The notes below the pieces were generated by a model, which did no database searches, was not told the DNA's origin, and worked only from the letters and a program-made list of their open reading frames with translations. Of a DNA stretch of 64,000 bases, positions 9,439 to 18,761 are shown one piece after another. The stretch spans positions 5,049,430 to 5,113,429 of the forward strand of contig NZ_CP007410.1 in the NCBI RefSeq assembly GCF_000585995.1, in the 5' to 3' direction. Source of the DNA: Pseudomonas brassicacearum. Its GTDB lineage: Bacteria > Pseudomonadota > Gammaproteobacteria > Pseudomonadales > Pseudomonadaceae. Both the position numbers and the translations under genes were made by a program. Within the stretch, counting starts at the first letter, position 1. Each line of letters begins with the position of its first letter.

Positions 9439-10152
9439 ATGCGTCGCGCCCTGCTCTTCGCTTGCGCTCTGCTTGCCTTGCCCTTGGCACAGGCTTCGGA
9501 ACTTCAACCGTTCTCCGCCAGCTACACCGCCGACTGGAAACAGTTGCCCATGAGCGGCACCGCCGAGCGCAGCCTGACCAAGGAAGCCAATGGCACCTGG
9601 AAGCTGAGCTTCAAGGCTTCGATGATGATCGCCAGCCTGACCGAAGAAAGCACCCTGACCCTGGACAAGGACACTTTGCTGCCACAGTCCTACCATTTCG
9701 AACGCGGTGGCCTGGGCAAGGCCAAGAAGGCCGACCTGGACTTCGACTGGAACACCAAGATGGTCACCGGTACCGATCGCGGTGACGCGGTCAAGCTGCC
9801 GCTCAACCGTGGCATGGTCGATAAATCCACTTATCAACTGGCCCTGCAGCACGACGTGGCGGCCGGCAAGAAAAGCATGAGCTATCAGGTCGTTGATGAT
9901 GGCGAAATCGATACCTATGACTTCCGCGTGCTGGGCTCGGAAAAGGTCGACACCAAGGCCGGCCAGATCGAGGCGATCAAGGTCGAGCGCGTGCGCGACC
10001 CGACACAAAGCAAACGCATCACCGTGCTCTGGTTCGCCAAGGACTGGGACTACCTGCTGGTGCGCCTGCAACAGGTCGAGACCGACGGCAAGGAGTACAA
10101 CATCATGCTCCAGGACGGTACGGTCAACGGCAAGGCTGTGAAAGGCAGTTGA
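9439..10152 (+). CDS. DUF3108 domain-containing periplasmic protein
   Basis: The 237-aa product has a Sec signal peptide (MRRALLFACALLALPLAQA) and then a beta-rich domain of the DUF3108 family, whose function is unknown to me. The ATG follows TAGGAG only 8 bp after the purN stop, so it is the third gene of the purMN transcript. A strong intrinsic terminator lies just downstream. Confidence 0.85.
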   Translation: MRRALLFACALLALPLAQASELQPFSASYTADWKQLPMSGTAERSLTKEANGTWKLSFKASMMIASLTEESTLTLDKDTLLPQSYHFERGGLGKAKKADLDFDWNTKMVTGTDRGDAVKLPLNRGMVDKSTYQLALQHDVAAGKKSMSYQVVDDGEIDTYDFRVLGSEKVDTKAGQIEAIKVERVRDPTQSKRITVLWFAKDWDYLLVRLQQVETDGKEYNIMLQDGTVNGKAVKGS

Positions 10153-10170
10153 CCCACGCTGATACCAAGA

Positions 10171-10196
10171 AGCCCCGCACATGCGGGGCTTTTTTT
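10171..10196 (+). terminator. Intrinsic terminator after the purMN operon
   Basis: The GC-rich hairpin AGCCCCGCACATGCGGGGCT is followed by a run of seven T, 18 bp after the stop of the DUF3108 gene. Confidence 0.92.
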
Positions 10197-10440
10197 GCCC
10201 GGATTTTCATGAACACCCAAAAGGGCTGTGCCTTCACGGGGCATTGCCGCTGCAACATGAAATCTTCTTCATGAAAAACACCTGCGACCGAATGCCGCGC
10301 ACCACCTGGCCCGTAGGATTGGTGTGATTTTCATGAAAACTTCTTAACGAACCGGAGCATTTACTTAGCAGGCTATCCAAACCTATAACAAAGGCCTGCA
10401 CACGCCTTGCTGCAGATAAAGAGATTGGAGAGCTTGCAAG

Positions 10441-10635
10441 ATGACTGTGAAAGTAACTGAACGCGACGACGCTCACATGTCCCACGAAGGCATTGCCGCC
10501 GGTATCCGAATCTGGGATGTGCATCAACAGGATTTGCTGGTGGGAATGTTCCATTCGGAGACAGATGCTCATAGCTACAAGGCTGAGCTGGAGCGCGAGG
10601 AAAGGCTGCGTTCGCGAGAAATGGCGGAATCCTGA
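10441..10635 (+). CDS. Small conserved-looking hypothetical protein
   Basis: The 64-aa charged protein is acidic and His-rich in the middle and ends in a Glu/Arg-rich helix (KAELEREERLRSREMAE). The ATG follows TTGGAGAGCTTGCAAG, a good GGAG site. No domain is recognised. It is probably a real small gene because it has a ribosome-binding site, a compact fold-like composition and its own 238-bp upstream region, in which no other gene is seen. Confidence 0.65.
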   Translation: MTVKVTERDDAHMSHEGIAAGIRIWDVHQQDLLVGMFHSETDAHSYKAELEREERLRSREMAES

Positions 10636-10650
10636 ACAAGAGAAAACACC

Positions 10651-10740
10651 TGTGGGAGCGGGCTTGCTCGCGATAGCGGTTTATCAGCGACAAACATAGC
10701 GACTGACACACTGCTATCGCGAGCAAGCTCGCTCCCACAG
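10651..10740. repeat. REP pair (REPIN), family A
   Basis: Inverted copies of TGTGGGAGCGGGCTTGCTCG flank a variable loop. It lies between the convergent genes ending at 10635 and 10776. Confidence 0.9.
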
Positions 10741-10775
10741 GCTTTGTGTTTCAGCTCAACGGCATTGCGCCGTTC

Positions 10776-11315
10776 TTACCACATCAAATCATCCGGAATC
10801 TGATACGCCGCGTACGGATCATCAGCATCCACTTCTTCAGTCTGGGTGTTGAGCTGGACGATGCGCTGGGGATCGCGCTCCTGGATTTTCAGGGCCGCCT
10901 CGCGCGGGATCACTTCGTAACCGCCGGCATGGTGGACGATCGCCAGCGAGCCACTGCTCAGCTTGTTGCGCATCAGGGTGTTGACCGAGATGCGCTTGAC
11001 CTTTTTGTCGTCGACGAAATTGTAGTAATCCTCAGTGGTCAGCTTCGGCAGGCGCGAGACTTCGATCAATTGCTTGATTTGCGCGGCCCGGGCTTTCTGC
11101 TCGACCTTTTCCTGCTGCTGACGGTTGAGTTCCTGGTCGCGCTTGACCTTCTCGGCCATGGCCTCCTGGGCAGCGCGCTGCTGGGAGTCGTCCAGTTCGA
11201 TCTGGCCTTTGTGGGCCAGGCGCTGCTGCTTCTGTTTCTCTTTGCCGACCTGTTTGGCCTGCTTTTGGTTGACCAGCCCTGCTTTGAGCAACTGGTCGCG
11301 AAGGGAAAGGCTCAT
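10776..11315 (-). CDS. DUF2058 (YaiL-like) protein
   Basis: This 179-aa protein is dominated by a basic coiled-coil-like N-terminal half rich in Lys, Gln and Glu (NQKQAKQVGKEKQKQQRL and onward) and a small globular C-terminal part containing YEVIPREAALKI. It matches the DUF2058/YaiL family, described as nucleoprotein- or polynucleotide-associated; the exact role is unknown to me. It lies 26 bp downstream of mazG on the same strand. Confidence 0.85.
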   Translation of the reverse strand: MSLSLRDQLLKAGLVNQKQAKQVGKEKQKQQRLAHKGQIELDDSQQRAAQEAMAEKVKRDQELNRQQQEKVEQKARAAQIKQLIEVSRLPKLTTEDYYNFVDDKKVKRISVNTLMRNKLSSGSLAIVHHAGGYEVIPREAALKIQERDPQRIVQLNTQTEEVDADDPYAAYQIPDDLMW

Positions 11316-11341
11316 GGTGCTTACTCACTTAGGCAACGGCC

Positions 11342-12175
11342 TCAGCCACAGCTGGGCAAATTCTTTTCCTGACGTTTGGCTTCGCCCCACAAGGCGTCCA
11401 ACTCTTCGAGGGTGCAATCTTCCATGGGACGATGGGTGTCGCGCAATGCCTGTTCGATAAATCGGAAGCGTCGTTCGAATTTCCCGTTGGCGCCACGCAG
11501 GGCGGTTTCCGGGTCGACTTTCAGATGCCGGGCCAGGTTTACCACGCTGAACAGCAGGTCGCCGATCTCGTCGCTGATGGCGACCGGATCATTGTCGGCC
11601 ATGGCTTCGAGGACTTCGTCCAGTTCCTCCCGGACCTTGTCGAGCACCGGCAACGGGCCTGGCCAGTCGAAACCGACCTGCCCCGCACGCTTCTGCAACT
11701 TCGCCGAACGGGACAACGCTGGCAAGGCCGCCGGCACATCGTCGAGCAACGATAACTGCTCCGGTGCCGAAGCCTTCTCGGCCCGCTCCTCCGCCTTGAT
11801 TTGCTCCCAGCGCAGCTTGACCTGCTCTTCGCTCAGGCGCGGTATGTCCATTGGCGCGTAAAGATCACCGGTAGGAAACACATGGGGATGACGGCGGATC
11901 AGCTTGCGGGTGATGCTGTCGACCACGCCGGCGAATTCGAAGCGGTTTTCTTCCCGGGCCAGCTGGCTGTAATACACCACTTGGAACAACAGGTCGCCCA
12001 ACTCGCCCTGCAAATGATCGAAATCACCGCGCTCGATGGCATCGGCCACTTCGTAGGCTTCTTCCAGGGTATGGGGAACGATGGTCGCGTAGGTTTGCTT
12101 GATGTCCCACGGACAGCCGTACTGCGGGTCCCGCAGGCGGTTCATGAGGTGGAGCAGGTCTTCGAGGCTATACAT
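11342..12175 (-). CDS. mazG: Nucleoside triphosphate pyrophosphohydrolase MazG
   Basis: The 277-aa, two-domain MazG hydrolyses NTPs to NMP and PPi and, in E. coli, lowers ppGpp effects. The N-terminal domain carries CPWDIKQTYATIVPHTLEEA with the EExxE/D-type metal site (LEEAYEVADAIE). The C-terminal repeat shows FDWPGPLPVLDKVREELDE and ISDEIGDLLFSVVNLARHL. It is downstream of relA in the same orientation, separated by a REP pair, which fits the usual relA-mazG neighbourhood. Confidence 0.95.
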   Translation of the reverse strand: MYSLEDLLHLMNRLRDPQYGCPWDIKQTYATIVPHTLEEAYEVADAIERGDFDHLQGELGDLLFQVVYYSQLAREENRFEFAGVVDSITRKLIRRHPHVFPTGDLYAPMDIPRLSEEQVKLRWEQIKAEERAEKASAPEQLSLLDDVPAALPALSRSAKLQKRAGQVGFDWPGPLPVLDKVREELDEVLEAMADNDPVAISDEIGDLLFSVVNLARHLKVDPETALRGANGKFERRFRFIEQALRDTHRPMEDCTLEELDALWGEAKRQEKNLPSCG

Positions 12176-12200
12176 TAAATCGTCTCATCACACAAAACCC

Positions 12201-12290
12201 TGTGGGAGCGGGCTTGCTCGCGAAAGCGGCGTATCAGACAACATTTATGTCGACTGACACATCGTCTTCGCGAGCAAGCCCGCTCCCACA
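12201..12290. repeat. REP pair (REPIN), family A
   Basis: Two inverted copies of TGTGGGAGCGGGCTTGCTCG flank a loop in the gap between relA and mazG. Confidence 0.9.
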
Positions 12291-12303
12291 ATTAGTTATG
12301 GGA

Positions 12304-14550
12304 TCACCCCGGCGTCCGGTTACGCCGGGTCTCGATGATGTTCGGCAACTGGGAAATCCGCCCCAGCAACCGCCCCAGCGCATCCAGCCCCGGAATTTCG
12401 ATGGTCAGGGACATCAGCGCGGTGTTGTCTTCCTTGTTCGAACGGGTGTTGACTGCCAACACGTTGATCCGCTCGTTCAGCAACACCTGGGACACGTCAC
12501 GCAGCAGGCCGGAGCGGTCGTAGGCGCGGATGACGATGTCCACCGGGTAGGTGAGCACCGGCACCGGGCCCCAGCTGACCTGGATGATCCGCTCCGGTTC
12601 ACGACCGGCCAGTTGCAGCACCGAGGCGCAGTCCTGGCGGTGAATGCTCACGCCACGGCCCTGGGTGATGTAGCCGACGATCGCATCCCCGGGCAACGGC
12701 TGGCAGCAGCCCGCCATTTGGGTCATCAGGTTGCCCACGCCCTGGATCTGGATGTCGCCGCGCTTGCCTGGCTTGTAGCCGGTGGCCTTGCGCGGGATCA
12801 GTTCCAGTTGCTCGTTGCCGCGTTCCGGCTCCACCAGTTGCTGGGCCAGGTTGACCAGTTGCGCCAGGCGCAGATCGCCGGCACCGAGGGCGGCGAACAT
12901 GTCCTCGGCGGTTTTCATGTTGGCTTTTTCGGCCAGCTTGTCGAAATCCACCTGCGGCAGGCCCAGGCGACTGAGTTCGCGCTCGAGCAAGGTCTTGCCA
13001 GCGGCGACGTTCTGGTCGCGGGCCTGCAACTTGAACCAGTGGACGATTTTCGCCCGCGCCCGCGACGTGGTGATGTAGCCCAGGTTCGGGTTCAGCCAGT
13101 CGCGGCTCGGCGTGCCGTGCTTGCTGGTGATGATCTCGACCTGTTCACCGGTCTGCAGGCTGTAGTTGAGCGGCACGATCCGCCCGTTGATCTTGGCGCC
13201 ACGGCAGTTGTGGCCGATCTCGGTGTGGACCCGGTAGGCGAAGTCCAGTGGCGTCGCGCCCTTGGGCAGGTCGATGGCGTGGCCGTCGGGGGTGAAGATG
13301 TAGACCCGGTCCGGCTCGATATCGACCCGCAGCTGTTCGGCCAGGCCACCGATGTCGCCCAGTTCCTCGTGCCACTCCAGCACCTGGCGCAACCAGGAGA
13401 TTTTCTCTTCGTAGTGATTGGAGCCGGACTTGACGTCGGTGCCCTTGTATTTCCAGTGGGCGCAGACCCCCAGCTCGGCTTCCTCGTGCATGGCGTGGGT
13501 GCGGATCTGTACTTCCAGCACCTTGCCTTCCGGGCCGATCACTGCGGTGTGCAGCGAGCGATAGCCGTTTTCCTTGGGGTTGGCGATGTAGTCGTCGAAC
13601 TCCTTGGGAATGTGCCGCCACAAGGTGTGGACGATCCCCAGCGCGGTGTAGCAATCGCGCATTTCCGGAACCAGTACGCGAACGGCGCGAACGTCGTAGA
13701 TCTGGCTGAACTCCAGGCCCTTGCGCTGCATTTTGCGCCAGATCGAATAGATGTGCTTGGCCCGGCCACTGATGTCGGCTTCCACGCCGGTGGCCTGTAA
13801 TTCTTCCCGCAGTTGGGTCATCACATCGGTGATGAAGCGCTCGCGATCCAGGCGCCGCTCATGCAACAGCTTGGCGATCTGCTTGTACTGATCGGGCTCC
13901 AGGTAGCGGAAGGACAGGTCCTCCAGCTCCCACTTGATGTGACCGATGCCAAGACGGTGGGCCAGGGGGGCATAAATGTCGAACACTTCCCGGGCGACTC
14001 GGTTGCGCTTTTCGTCATCGGCGCCTTTCACCGCGCGAATTGCGCAGGTTCGTTCGGCCAGCTTGATCAGCGCGACGCGTACGTCGTCGACCATGGCCAC
14101 CAGCATCTTGCGCAGGTTTTCCACCTGGCCTTGGGTGCCCAGGACCATGGACTGACGCGGGCTGAGGCTGGCGCTGATGGCGGCCATGCGCAGCACGCCG
14201 TCGATCAGCTTGGCGACCACCGTGCCAAAACGCTGGCTGACCACCGGAAGCTGGATCTGGCCTTCGCGCACGCCCCGGTACAGCACCGCCGCCACCAGCG
14301 AATCCTGGTCGAGCTTGAGGTCGGCGAGGATTTCGGCGATCTCAAGGCCCGTCTGGAAACTCGAGGTGCCTTCGGACCACAGGTTTTTCGCCGCGTTGTG
14401 TTGTTGTTCCGCCTCGCGAGCGAACTCACAGGCTTCCTTCAAGGCTTCGCGATCCAGTGCCGTGTCGACACTGACCGCATGATCGAGCCAAGCCTCGAGG
14501 TTGATACTGCCGTCGGTGTTGATCGGCTGGTGTGCTCTCACCTGTACCAT
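12304..14550 (-). CDS. relA: GTP/GDP pyrophosphokinase RelA
   Basis: The 748-aa stringent-response synthetase makes (p)ppGpp on stalled ribosomes. Domains in order are a degenerate HD-type hydrolase region (about 20-200, with AERTCAIRAVKGADDEKRNR), the synthetase domain (about 240-370, with YDVRAVRVLV and ENGYRSLHTAVIGPEGK), a TGS domain (about 400-470, VYIFTPDGHAIDLPKGATPL), a zinc-finger region with AGCCQPLPGDAIVGYI, and a C-terminal ACT domain (about 665-745). The non-canonical HD region marks RelA rather than SpoT. The ATG at 14550 gives the normal family length. Confidence 0.97.
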   Translation of the reverse strand: MVQVRAHQPINTDGSINLEAWLDHAVSVDTALDREALKEACEFAREAEQQHNAAKNLWSEGTSSFQTGLEIAEILADLKLDQDSLVAAVLYRGVREGQIQLPVVSQRFGTVVAKLIDGVLRMAAISASLSPRQSMVLGTQGQVENLRKMLVAMVDDVRVALIKLAERTCAIRAVKGADDEKRNRVAREVFDIYAPLAHRLGIGHIKWELEDLSFRYLEPDQYKQIAKLLHERRLDRERFITDVMTQLREELQATGVEADISGRAKHIYSIWRKMQRKGLEFSQIYDVRAVRVLVPEMRDCYTALGIVHTLWRHIPKEFDDYIANPKENGYRSLHTAVIGPEGKVLEVQIRTHAMHEEAELGVCAHWKYKGTDVKSGSNHYEEKISWLRQVLEWHEELGDIGGLAEQLRVDIEPDRVYIFTPDGHAIDLPKGATPLDFAYRVHTEIGHNCRGAKINGRIVPLNYSLQTGEQVEIITSKHGTPSRDWLNPNLGYITTSRARAKIVHWFKLQARDQNVAAGKTLLERELSRLGLPQVDFDKLAEKANMKTAEDMFAALGAGDLRLAQLVNLAQQLVEPERGNEQLELIPRKATGYKPGKRGDIQIQGVGNLMTQMAGCCQPLPGDAIVGYITQGRGVSIHRQDCASVLQLAGREPERIIQVSWGPVPVLTYPVDIVIRAYDRSGLLRDVSQVLLNERINVLAVNTRSNKEDNTALMSLTIEIPGLDALGRLLGRISQLPNIIETRRNRTPG

Positions 14551-14651
14551 CTTTACCTACCTTCCCTACGACGCAGATTCAATGCGTCAACATCGCTGAC
14601 CTTCGCTGTTCGTGTTTCCGCACAGGGCTGTGACGGGTTGGCACGAACGGG

Positions 14652-16022
14652 TCAGTCGGACAAGCCATCCTGGCTCGCTTCAAATAACGCCATGGCCTCG
14701 ACATGTGCCGTTTGAGGAAACATATCGAGAATCCCGGCACGTTTTAACCGGTAGCCCTGCTTGATCAATTCGACCGTGTCCCGCGCCAAAGTTGCGGGGT
14801 TGCACGATACATATACCAACCGCCTGGCGCCCAGGGACGCCAGCTTGCGCACCACCTCGAAAGCACCGTCACGGGGTGGGTCCAAGAGTACCGCAGAAAA
14901 GCCTTCGCCGATCCATTCGGCACCTGCCAGTGGCTGGGATAAATCGGCCTGAAAAAAGGCAGTGTTATTCAAATTGTTGCTGACGGCATTGGCCGCCGCA
15001 CGGTCCACCATGGTTTGCACGCCTTCCACGGCCACCACCTGGCGCACATGCCGGGCCAGGGGCAAGGCAAAGTTGCCCAGGCCGCAGAACAGATCCAGTA
15101 CTCGCTCTTCGGCTTGGGGCGCAAGCCATTGCAGCGCCTGGGCAATCATCGCTTCGTTGACCCCAGCGTTCACCTGGATGAAATCCCCCGGCCGGTAAGC
15201 CAGGTCCAGGTCCCAGGTCTCCAGGCGATAACCCAAGGCTTGCCCTGGATCGACCGGTTGCGGCTCGCCTTCACCGTGCAGCCACAACTGGGCCTCGTGG
15301 AAAACACAGAAGTCCTTGAGGATCGTCAGGTCGGCGTCCGACAGCGGCGTCATGTGTCGCAGCAGCAGCGCCAGGGACGAGCCCGCGAACAATTCCACGT
15401 GCCCCAGGGCCTGGGGTTTGCTCAAGCGTCGAAGCATGTCCGGCAGACGGCTCATGATCGGCTGCAAGGGCTGTACCAGTACCGGACAATCGCCGATGGC
15501 AACGATGTCCTGGCTGCCGACGGCGCGCAAACCCACTTCGAGCTTTTTCGCCTTCTGATCCCAGCGCACCGCCACGCGGGCGCGACGTCGATAACCGAAC
15601 TCAGGCCCGCTCAACGGCGCCGCCCACTCATCGGGTTCAACCCCGGCCACTCGCGACAACTGCTCGGCCAGCATGCGCTGTTTCAGGGCGAGTTGTTCGT
15701 CATGGGGCAAATGCTGGACGCTGCAACCGCCGCAACGACCGGCATGGATGCACGGCGCCGCACGCCGCAGTTCACTGGGCTGGAACACACGCTCGGTCCG
15801 GGCCTCGACCACTTTGCCATGGGCCCCCAGCACCCGCGCCTCGACCTCTTCGCCAGCCAGGGCGCCGATGACAAACCAGGTGCGCCCGTCAACAAAGGCG
15901 ATGCCCCGGCCATCGTTGGCCAGGCGCTCGATGGTCAAGCGCTGCTTTTTACCGGTGGGCACTTGCGGGGCCCGGCTTCCGCCGCTGGGCTGGAAGCGCA
16001 GGCCTCTCTCTTGCTTGGCCAT
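14652..16022 (-). CDS. rlmD: 23S rRNA (uracil(1939)-C(5))-methyltransferase
   Basis: This 456-aa SAM-dependent RNA methyltransferase (RumA/RlmD) has an N-terminal TRAM domain (about 20-85, [19 protein letters not shown]), iron-sulfur cysteines in [10 protein letters not shown] plus GDCPVL, the SAM-binding motif [16 protein letters not shown], and the nucleophile Cys in [14 protein letters not shown]. It overlaps the cysM stop by one base, so the two are translationally coupled. The cysM-rlmD-relA-mazG order is the usual Pseudomonas arrangement. Confidence 0.96.
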   Translation of the reverse strand: MAKQERGLRFQPSGGSRAPQVPTGKKQRLTIERLANDGRGIAFVDGRTWFVIGALAGEEVEARVLGAHGKVVEARTERVFQPSELRRAAPCIHAGRCGGCSVQHLPHDEQLALKQRMLAEQLSRVAGVEPDEWAAPLSGPEFGYRRRARVAVRWDQKAKKLEVGLRAVGSQDIVAIGDCPVLVQPLQPIMSRLPDMLRRLSKPQALGHVELFAGSSLALLLRHMTPLSDADLTILKDFCVFHEAQLWLHGEGEPQPVDPGQALGYRLETWDLDLAYRPGDFIQVNAGVNEAMIAQALQWLAPQAEERVLDLFCGLGNFALPLARHVRQVVAVEGVQTMVDRAAANAVSNNLNNTAFFQADLSQPLAGAEWIGEGFSAVLLDPPRDGAFEVVRKLASLGARRLVYVSCNPATLARDTVELIKQGYRLKRAGILDMFPQTAHVEAMALFEASQDGLSD

Positions 16023-16924
16023 CAGTTGGGCGCGTCGAAAATGCCGGTCGACAGGTAACGGTCGCCACGGTCGCAGATGATCGCGACGATCACCGCGTTT
16101 TCAACTTCCTTCGACAGGCGCAGCATCCCCGCCACGGCACCGCCCGAAGACACGCCGCAGAAGATGCCCTCTTCGCGAGCCAGGCGACGGGTGATGTCCT
16201 CGGCTTCGCTCTGGGCCATGTCGATGATGCGGTCCACGCGCTCGGCCTGGTAGATCTTCGGCAGATACTCTTCGGGCCAGCGACGGATGCCAGGAATGGC
16301 CGAGCCTTCCATCGGTTGCAAGCCGATGATCTGCACGTTCGGGTTCTGTTCTTTCAGATAGCGCGAGGTGCCCATGATGGTACCGGTGGTGCCCATCGAG
16401 CTGACGAAATGGGTGATCGTGCCGTCGGTCTGGCGCCAGATCTCGGGGCCGGTGGTGGTGTAGTGGGCCTCTGGATTGTCGCCGTTGGCGAACTGGTCCA
16501 GCACCTTGCCACGCCCTTCGGCCTGCATGCGCTCGGCCAGGTCCCGGGCGCCTTCCATGCCCTGCTCCTGGGTCACCAGGATCAACTCGGCGCCATAGGC
16601 GGTCATGGCCGCCTTGCGTTCGGCGCTGGAGTTGTCGGGCATGATCAGGATCATCTTGTAGCCCTTGATCGCCGCCGCCATCGCCAAGGCAATACCGGTG
16701 TTGCCGGACGTCGCCTCGATCAGCGTATCGCCAGGCTGGATCTGCCCGCGCAACTCGCCACGGGTGATCATCGACAGCGCCGGCCGATCCTTGACCGAAC
16801 CCGCCGGGTTATTCCCTTCGAGCTTGAGCAAAAGCGTATTGCTGGTGACGCCGGGCAGGCGTTGCAAACGGACCAGCGGAGTGTTGCCGACGCAATCGGC
16901 GATGGTGGGGTACTGCAAAGTCAT
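16022..16924 (-). CDS. cysM: Cysteine synthase B
   Basis: The 300-aa PLP enzyme makes cysteine from O-acetylserine and sulfide or thiosulfate. The PLP lysine is in [13 protein letters not shown], the substrate loop in [15 protein letters not shown], and the phosphate loop in [12 protein letters not shown]. The start at 16924 gives M-T-L-Q-Y-P-T-I, the normal family N-terminus; the longer frame adds an Arg-rich tail. This is the last core gene before the accessory insert. Confidence 0.96.
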   Translation of the reverse strand: MTLQYPTIADCVGNTPLVRLQRLPGVTSNTLLLKLEGNNPAGSVKDRPALSMITRGELRGQIQPGDTLIEATSGNTGIALAMAAAIKGYKMILIMPDNSSAERKAAMTAYGAELILVTQEQGMEGARDLAERMQAEGRGKVLDQFANGDNPEAHYTTTGPEIWRQTDGTITHFVSSMGTTGTIMGTSRYLKEQNPNVQIIGLQPMEGSAIPGIRRWPEEYLPKIYQAERVDRIIDMAQSEAEDITRRLAREEGIFCGVSSGGAVAGMLRLSKEVENAVIVAIICDRGDRYLSTGIFDAPN

Positions 16925-17276
16925 GGCGTATTCGCAATCCGGACTGCGGGGGCGCCTATCATACCGGCAAACCTGGCGCGGCCATATCACGCAAAGTGTG
17001 GTGGTTATGGCTTATGGGAATAAGCGGGGCGAAAGCCGAGGACGCTGCTCTATGGGTAGCTTGTCTCCCCGCCACCACACAGTCCTTTTCCTACAGATTT
17101 GAAAGCTCAAATCGTGAATGCATATCTGTTGTAAGCACCGTCTGTAAGCACTCTTCCTGCCTGCTTGTGGGTTCGTTCCTTTATAGCAATGACCAAGCAG
17201 TCAAAGATATCTGGCTTTGCACCGTGTTCTTTACTGTTGTATGGCTAAACGTATTAGTAGGTGTTGAGCAATAACG
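16925..17276. other. Left boundary of the accessory insert, no confident gene
   Basis: This 352-bp stretch lies between the cysM start and the XRE gene. A 92-codon frame (16996-17274) is open on the plus strand but has no ribosome-binding site, and its first half has no clear character. Base composition becomes AT-richer along it. TGTAAGCACNNNCTGTAAGCAC occurs near 17130-17150 as a direct repeat of TGTAAGCA. Confidence 0.35.
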
Positions 17277-17570
17277 ATGGCCGACGCAACACCAAAAGAT
17301 CCACAGCCCAGCGCCCGGCGGACTTGTGGGCAACGCTTGCGCAACCTATTGGAAGAGTACGGCATCTCTCACTCGGCCTTTGCCGACGTGCTAGGTGTCA
17401 GCCCTCAATGCATAACTAACTGGAGCTCGCGGGGTATCCCTCGGCTGTGGGTGGAGCCATTGGCACGTTTGCTGAGTGTCAGTGAGGAGTGGCTGACGAC
17501 TGGGGAGGGTAAGCGGACACGTGACCTACATCGGGAGGTAGAACAGGATCAAACAGGTCTGAGGGGTTGA
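17277..17570 (+). CDS. XRE-like helix-turn-helix regulator
   Basis: The 97-aa protein carries a Cro/C1-type helix-turn-helix at about residues 20-75: RLRNLLEEYGISHSAFADVL, then VSPQCITNWSSRGIP, then a segment ending LLSVSEEWLTTGEG. The tail is polar. Such small proteins usually bind DNA as dimers; its targets are unknown. It stands at the left edge of the insert, upstream of the microcin-like cluster. It could regulate it or be a remnant of a mobile element. The ribosome-binding site is weak. Confidence 0.65.
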   Translation: MADATPKDPQPSARRTCGQRLRNLLEEYGISHSAFADVLGVSPQCITNWSSRGIPRLWVEPLARLLSVSEEWLTTGEGKRTRDLHREVEQDQTGLRG

Positions 17571-17944
17571 GACCGGAGCACCCCCCGATAAAAGCACCCT
17601 CCTCAACTTCCTCGCCTGATTGAAAAGCGCGAATTGGTTACCGGCATTCTGGCTGTAATCAATGGCTAGCTGGGCGCCCGGGCCTGTCGCTGCGCCAAGG
17701 CTTTATCGTTGGCTTCCTCCATATTCGCTCCATCTAACTGTCATATCTGCCACTTTCTGTAGTACTTATTACCCATCAGAGGAAGTTCTTTCCTCGCACC
17801 ACATAAAAATCTGTAGGAACACGATTTTTTATCGGATCTTTCCTGCGATTCATCGAGACATTCATGAACTAGCGAATTATCAGACATACCGATAATATTA
17901 TTACCAAGCAATTCAGCACTCAATCTTAACCAAGGAACAGCCAA
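17571..17944. other. Intergenic region, no gene recognised
   Basis: No credible gene is seen in this 374-bp stretch. Short frames on either strand lack ribosome-binding sites. It marks the change from moderately GC-rich to visibly AT-rich sequence. Confidence 0.35.
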
Positions 17945-18145
17945 TTGAAGAAAAACAATGAAGACCTAACAAAGCGAGAACATGAAGTCCTGCAATTACT
18001 TCTGCTAGGTGAAACAAACAAAAAAATAGCTTTAGTGCTCGGCATTAGCGATTTCACCGTGCGAGAATACGTTTCCTCAATTTTAAGAAAGAAAGGGGTA
18101 AACTCCAGAGGAAAATTATTCTCGGAGAAACTCAATAAATATTAA
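17945..18145 (+). CDS. Stand-alone LuxR/GerE-type DNA-binding protein
   Basis: The 66-aa protein is essentially one GerE helix-turn-helix domain. LTKREHEVLQLLLLGETNKK opens it, and IALVLGISDFTVREYVSSIL carries the recognition helix. No receiver or signal-binding domain is present, as in GerE itself. A TTG start is inferred because AAGGA sits 8 bases upstream and no ATG gives the full domain. Its 3' end overlaps the convergent membrane gene by 14 bp. It is the best candidate regulator of the microcin-like cluster, possibly through the 47-bp repeats at 18583 and 22221. Confidence 0.7.
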   Translation: MKKNNEDLTKREHEVLQLLLLGETNKKIALVLGISDFTVREYVSSILRKKGVNSRGKLFSEKLNKY

Positions 18146-18425
18146 AATCCGTAGCTAATTTAAAAGTCTTAACCGCCCGCCCCTCCAGACAAATTATCAG
18201 TCGCGGGACCACCTGAATTAGAAACACAAAAACAACCGGATATATAAACATAAACATCATATTATCTGAAATCGTATAATCAAACGCAGACCTACATACC
18301 GCAACCAGCCCCCTTAAAGCAAGCCCCGTCATCCCGCCCATTAAAACCCATAACAGAATAGACATACCAACTCCATTGAAAACCGATAAGACAAGCGCTA
18401 TAAACGTGCCTAGAACAACAGACAT
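18132..18425 (-). CDS. Small membrane protein, possible second immunity protein
   Basis: The 97-aa very hydrophobic protein has about three membrane segments (residues about 3-20, 22-45 and 63-88) and a short polar C-terminus. The ATG at 18425 lies one base after the TGA of the small frame upstream. I recognise no family. Known siderophore-microcin immunity proteins are small polytopic membrane proteins (MceB is about 95 aa with three segments, from memory). A role in self-protection is therefore plausible but is an inference from size and context only. Confidence 0.45.
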   Translation of the reverse strand: MSVVLGTFIALVLSVFNGVGMSILLWVLMGGMTGLALRGLVAVCRSAFDYTISDNMMFMFIYPVVFVFLIQVVPRLIICLEGRAVKTFKLATDFNIY

Positions 18426-18426
18426 A

Positions 18427-18519
18427 TCATATACATAGCACCACCGACAAAACAACTAAAAATATACAAAAGTCAAAGAAATCCAACACAATCAACTTTT
18501 TTAAATTACGAGACTGCAA
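18427..18519 (-). CDS. Possible small single-pass membrane peptide
   Basis: A 30-aa peptide (MQSRNLKKLI, then a hydrophobic stretch ending VVLSVVLCI) could start at a TTG at 18519, because AAGGA lies 9 bases upstream. The frame is open to an ATG at 18624, but that ATG lies inside a 47-bp repeat and lacks a ribosome-binding site. The stop is one base from the start of the 97-aa membrane gene, which suggests coupling. Alternatively, a frameshift separates what was once a longer membrane protein. Confidence 0.3.
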   Translation of the reverse strand: MQSRNLKKLIVLDFFDFCIFLVVLSVVLCI

Positions 18520-18582
18520 TCCGGTTATTCCTTCACCAATAACGGCCCTTAGATAGAGTTGTACGATAACAACAAAATTACG

Positions 18583-18629
18583 TGATTTGTACCCTACACA
18601 TGTAGGGATGACCTCGACGAACATCCATG
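18583..18629. promoter_or_regulatory. 47-bp repeat, copy A, with 7-2-7 inverted repeat
   Basis: Copy A matches copy B (22221-22267) at 41 of 47 positions without gaps. The first 31 bases are identical. It contains CCCTACA-CA-TGTAGGG at 18592-18607, a perfect 7-bp inverted repeat with a 2-bp centre. It lies between the divergent small membrane gene(s) and the SelO-like gene, about 130-180 bp upstream of the latter. It is probably an operator or activator site. Confidence 0.65.
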
Positions 18630-18761
18630 TAAAGCTTCAACGCTGTAGTGGCGTTAGCTAGGCAACCTAGACCGCTCTTGCGAACTCAAGGGAAACCTAG
18701 AGGGAAGTGCCGACAATTATATTGTGATTCATAATAATGGATGAAATGGAGAGCAAGTGTA

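Noticed and set aside
12202..13800. A 532-codon plus-strand open frame
   Set aside because: It lies opposite relA and starts inside a REP element.
17128..17152. Possible GacA upstream activating site (TGTAAG...)
   Set aside because: The two TGTAAG elements are a direct repeat, not the TGTAAG-N6-CTTACA dyad.
16996..17274. A 92-codon frame just before the XRE gene
   Set aside because: It has no ribosome-binding site, an atypical N-terminus and no family likeness. The hydrophobic C-terminal part is not enough to call a gene.
17662..17895. A 77-codon plus-strand frame between the XRE and GerE-type genes
   Set aside because: There is no ribosome-binding site, and the composition looks random.
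18715..18745. Possible Fur box (AT-rich TGATTCATAATAATGG) before the SelO-like gene
   Set aside because: The match to the three-hexamer Fur pattern is poor. Iron control would fit a siderophore microcin but is not supported here by sequence.
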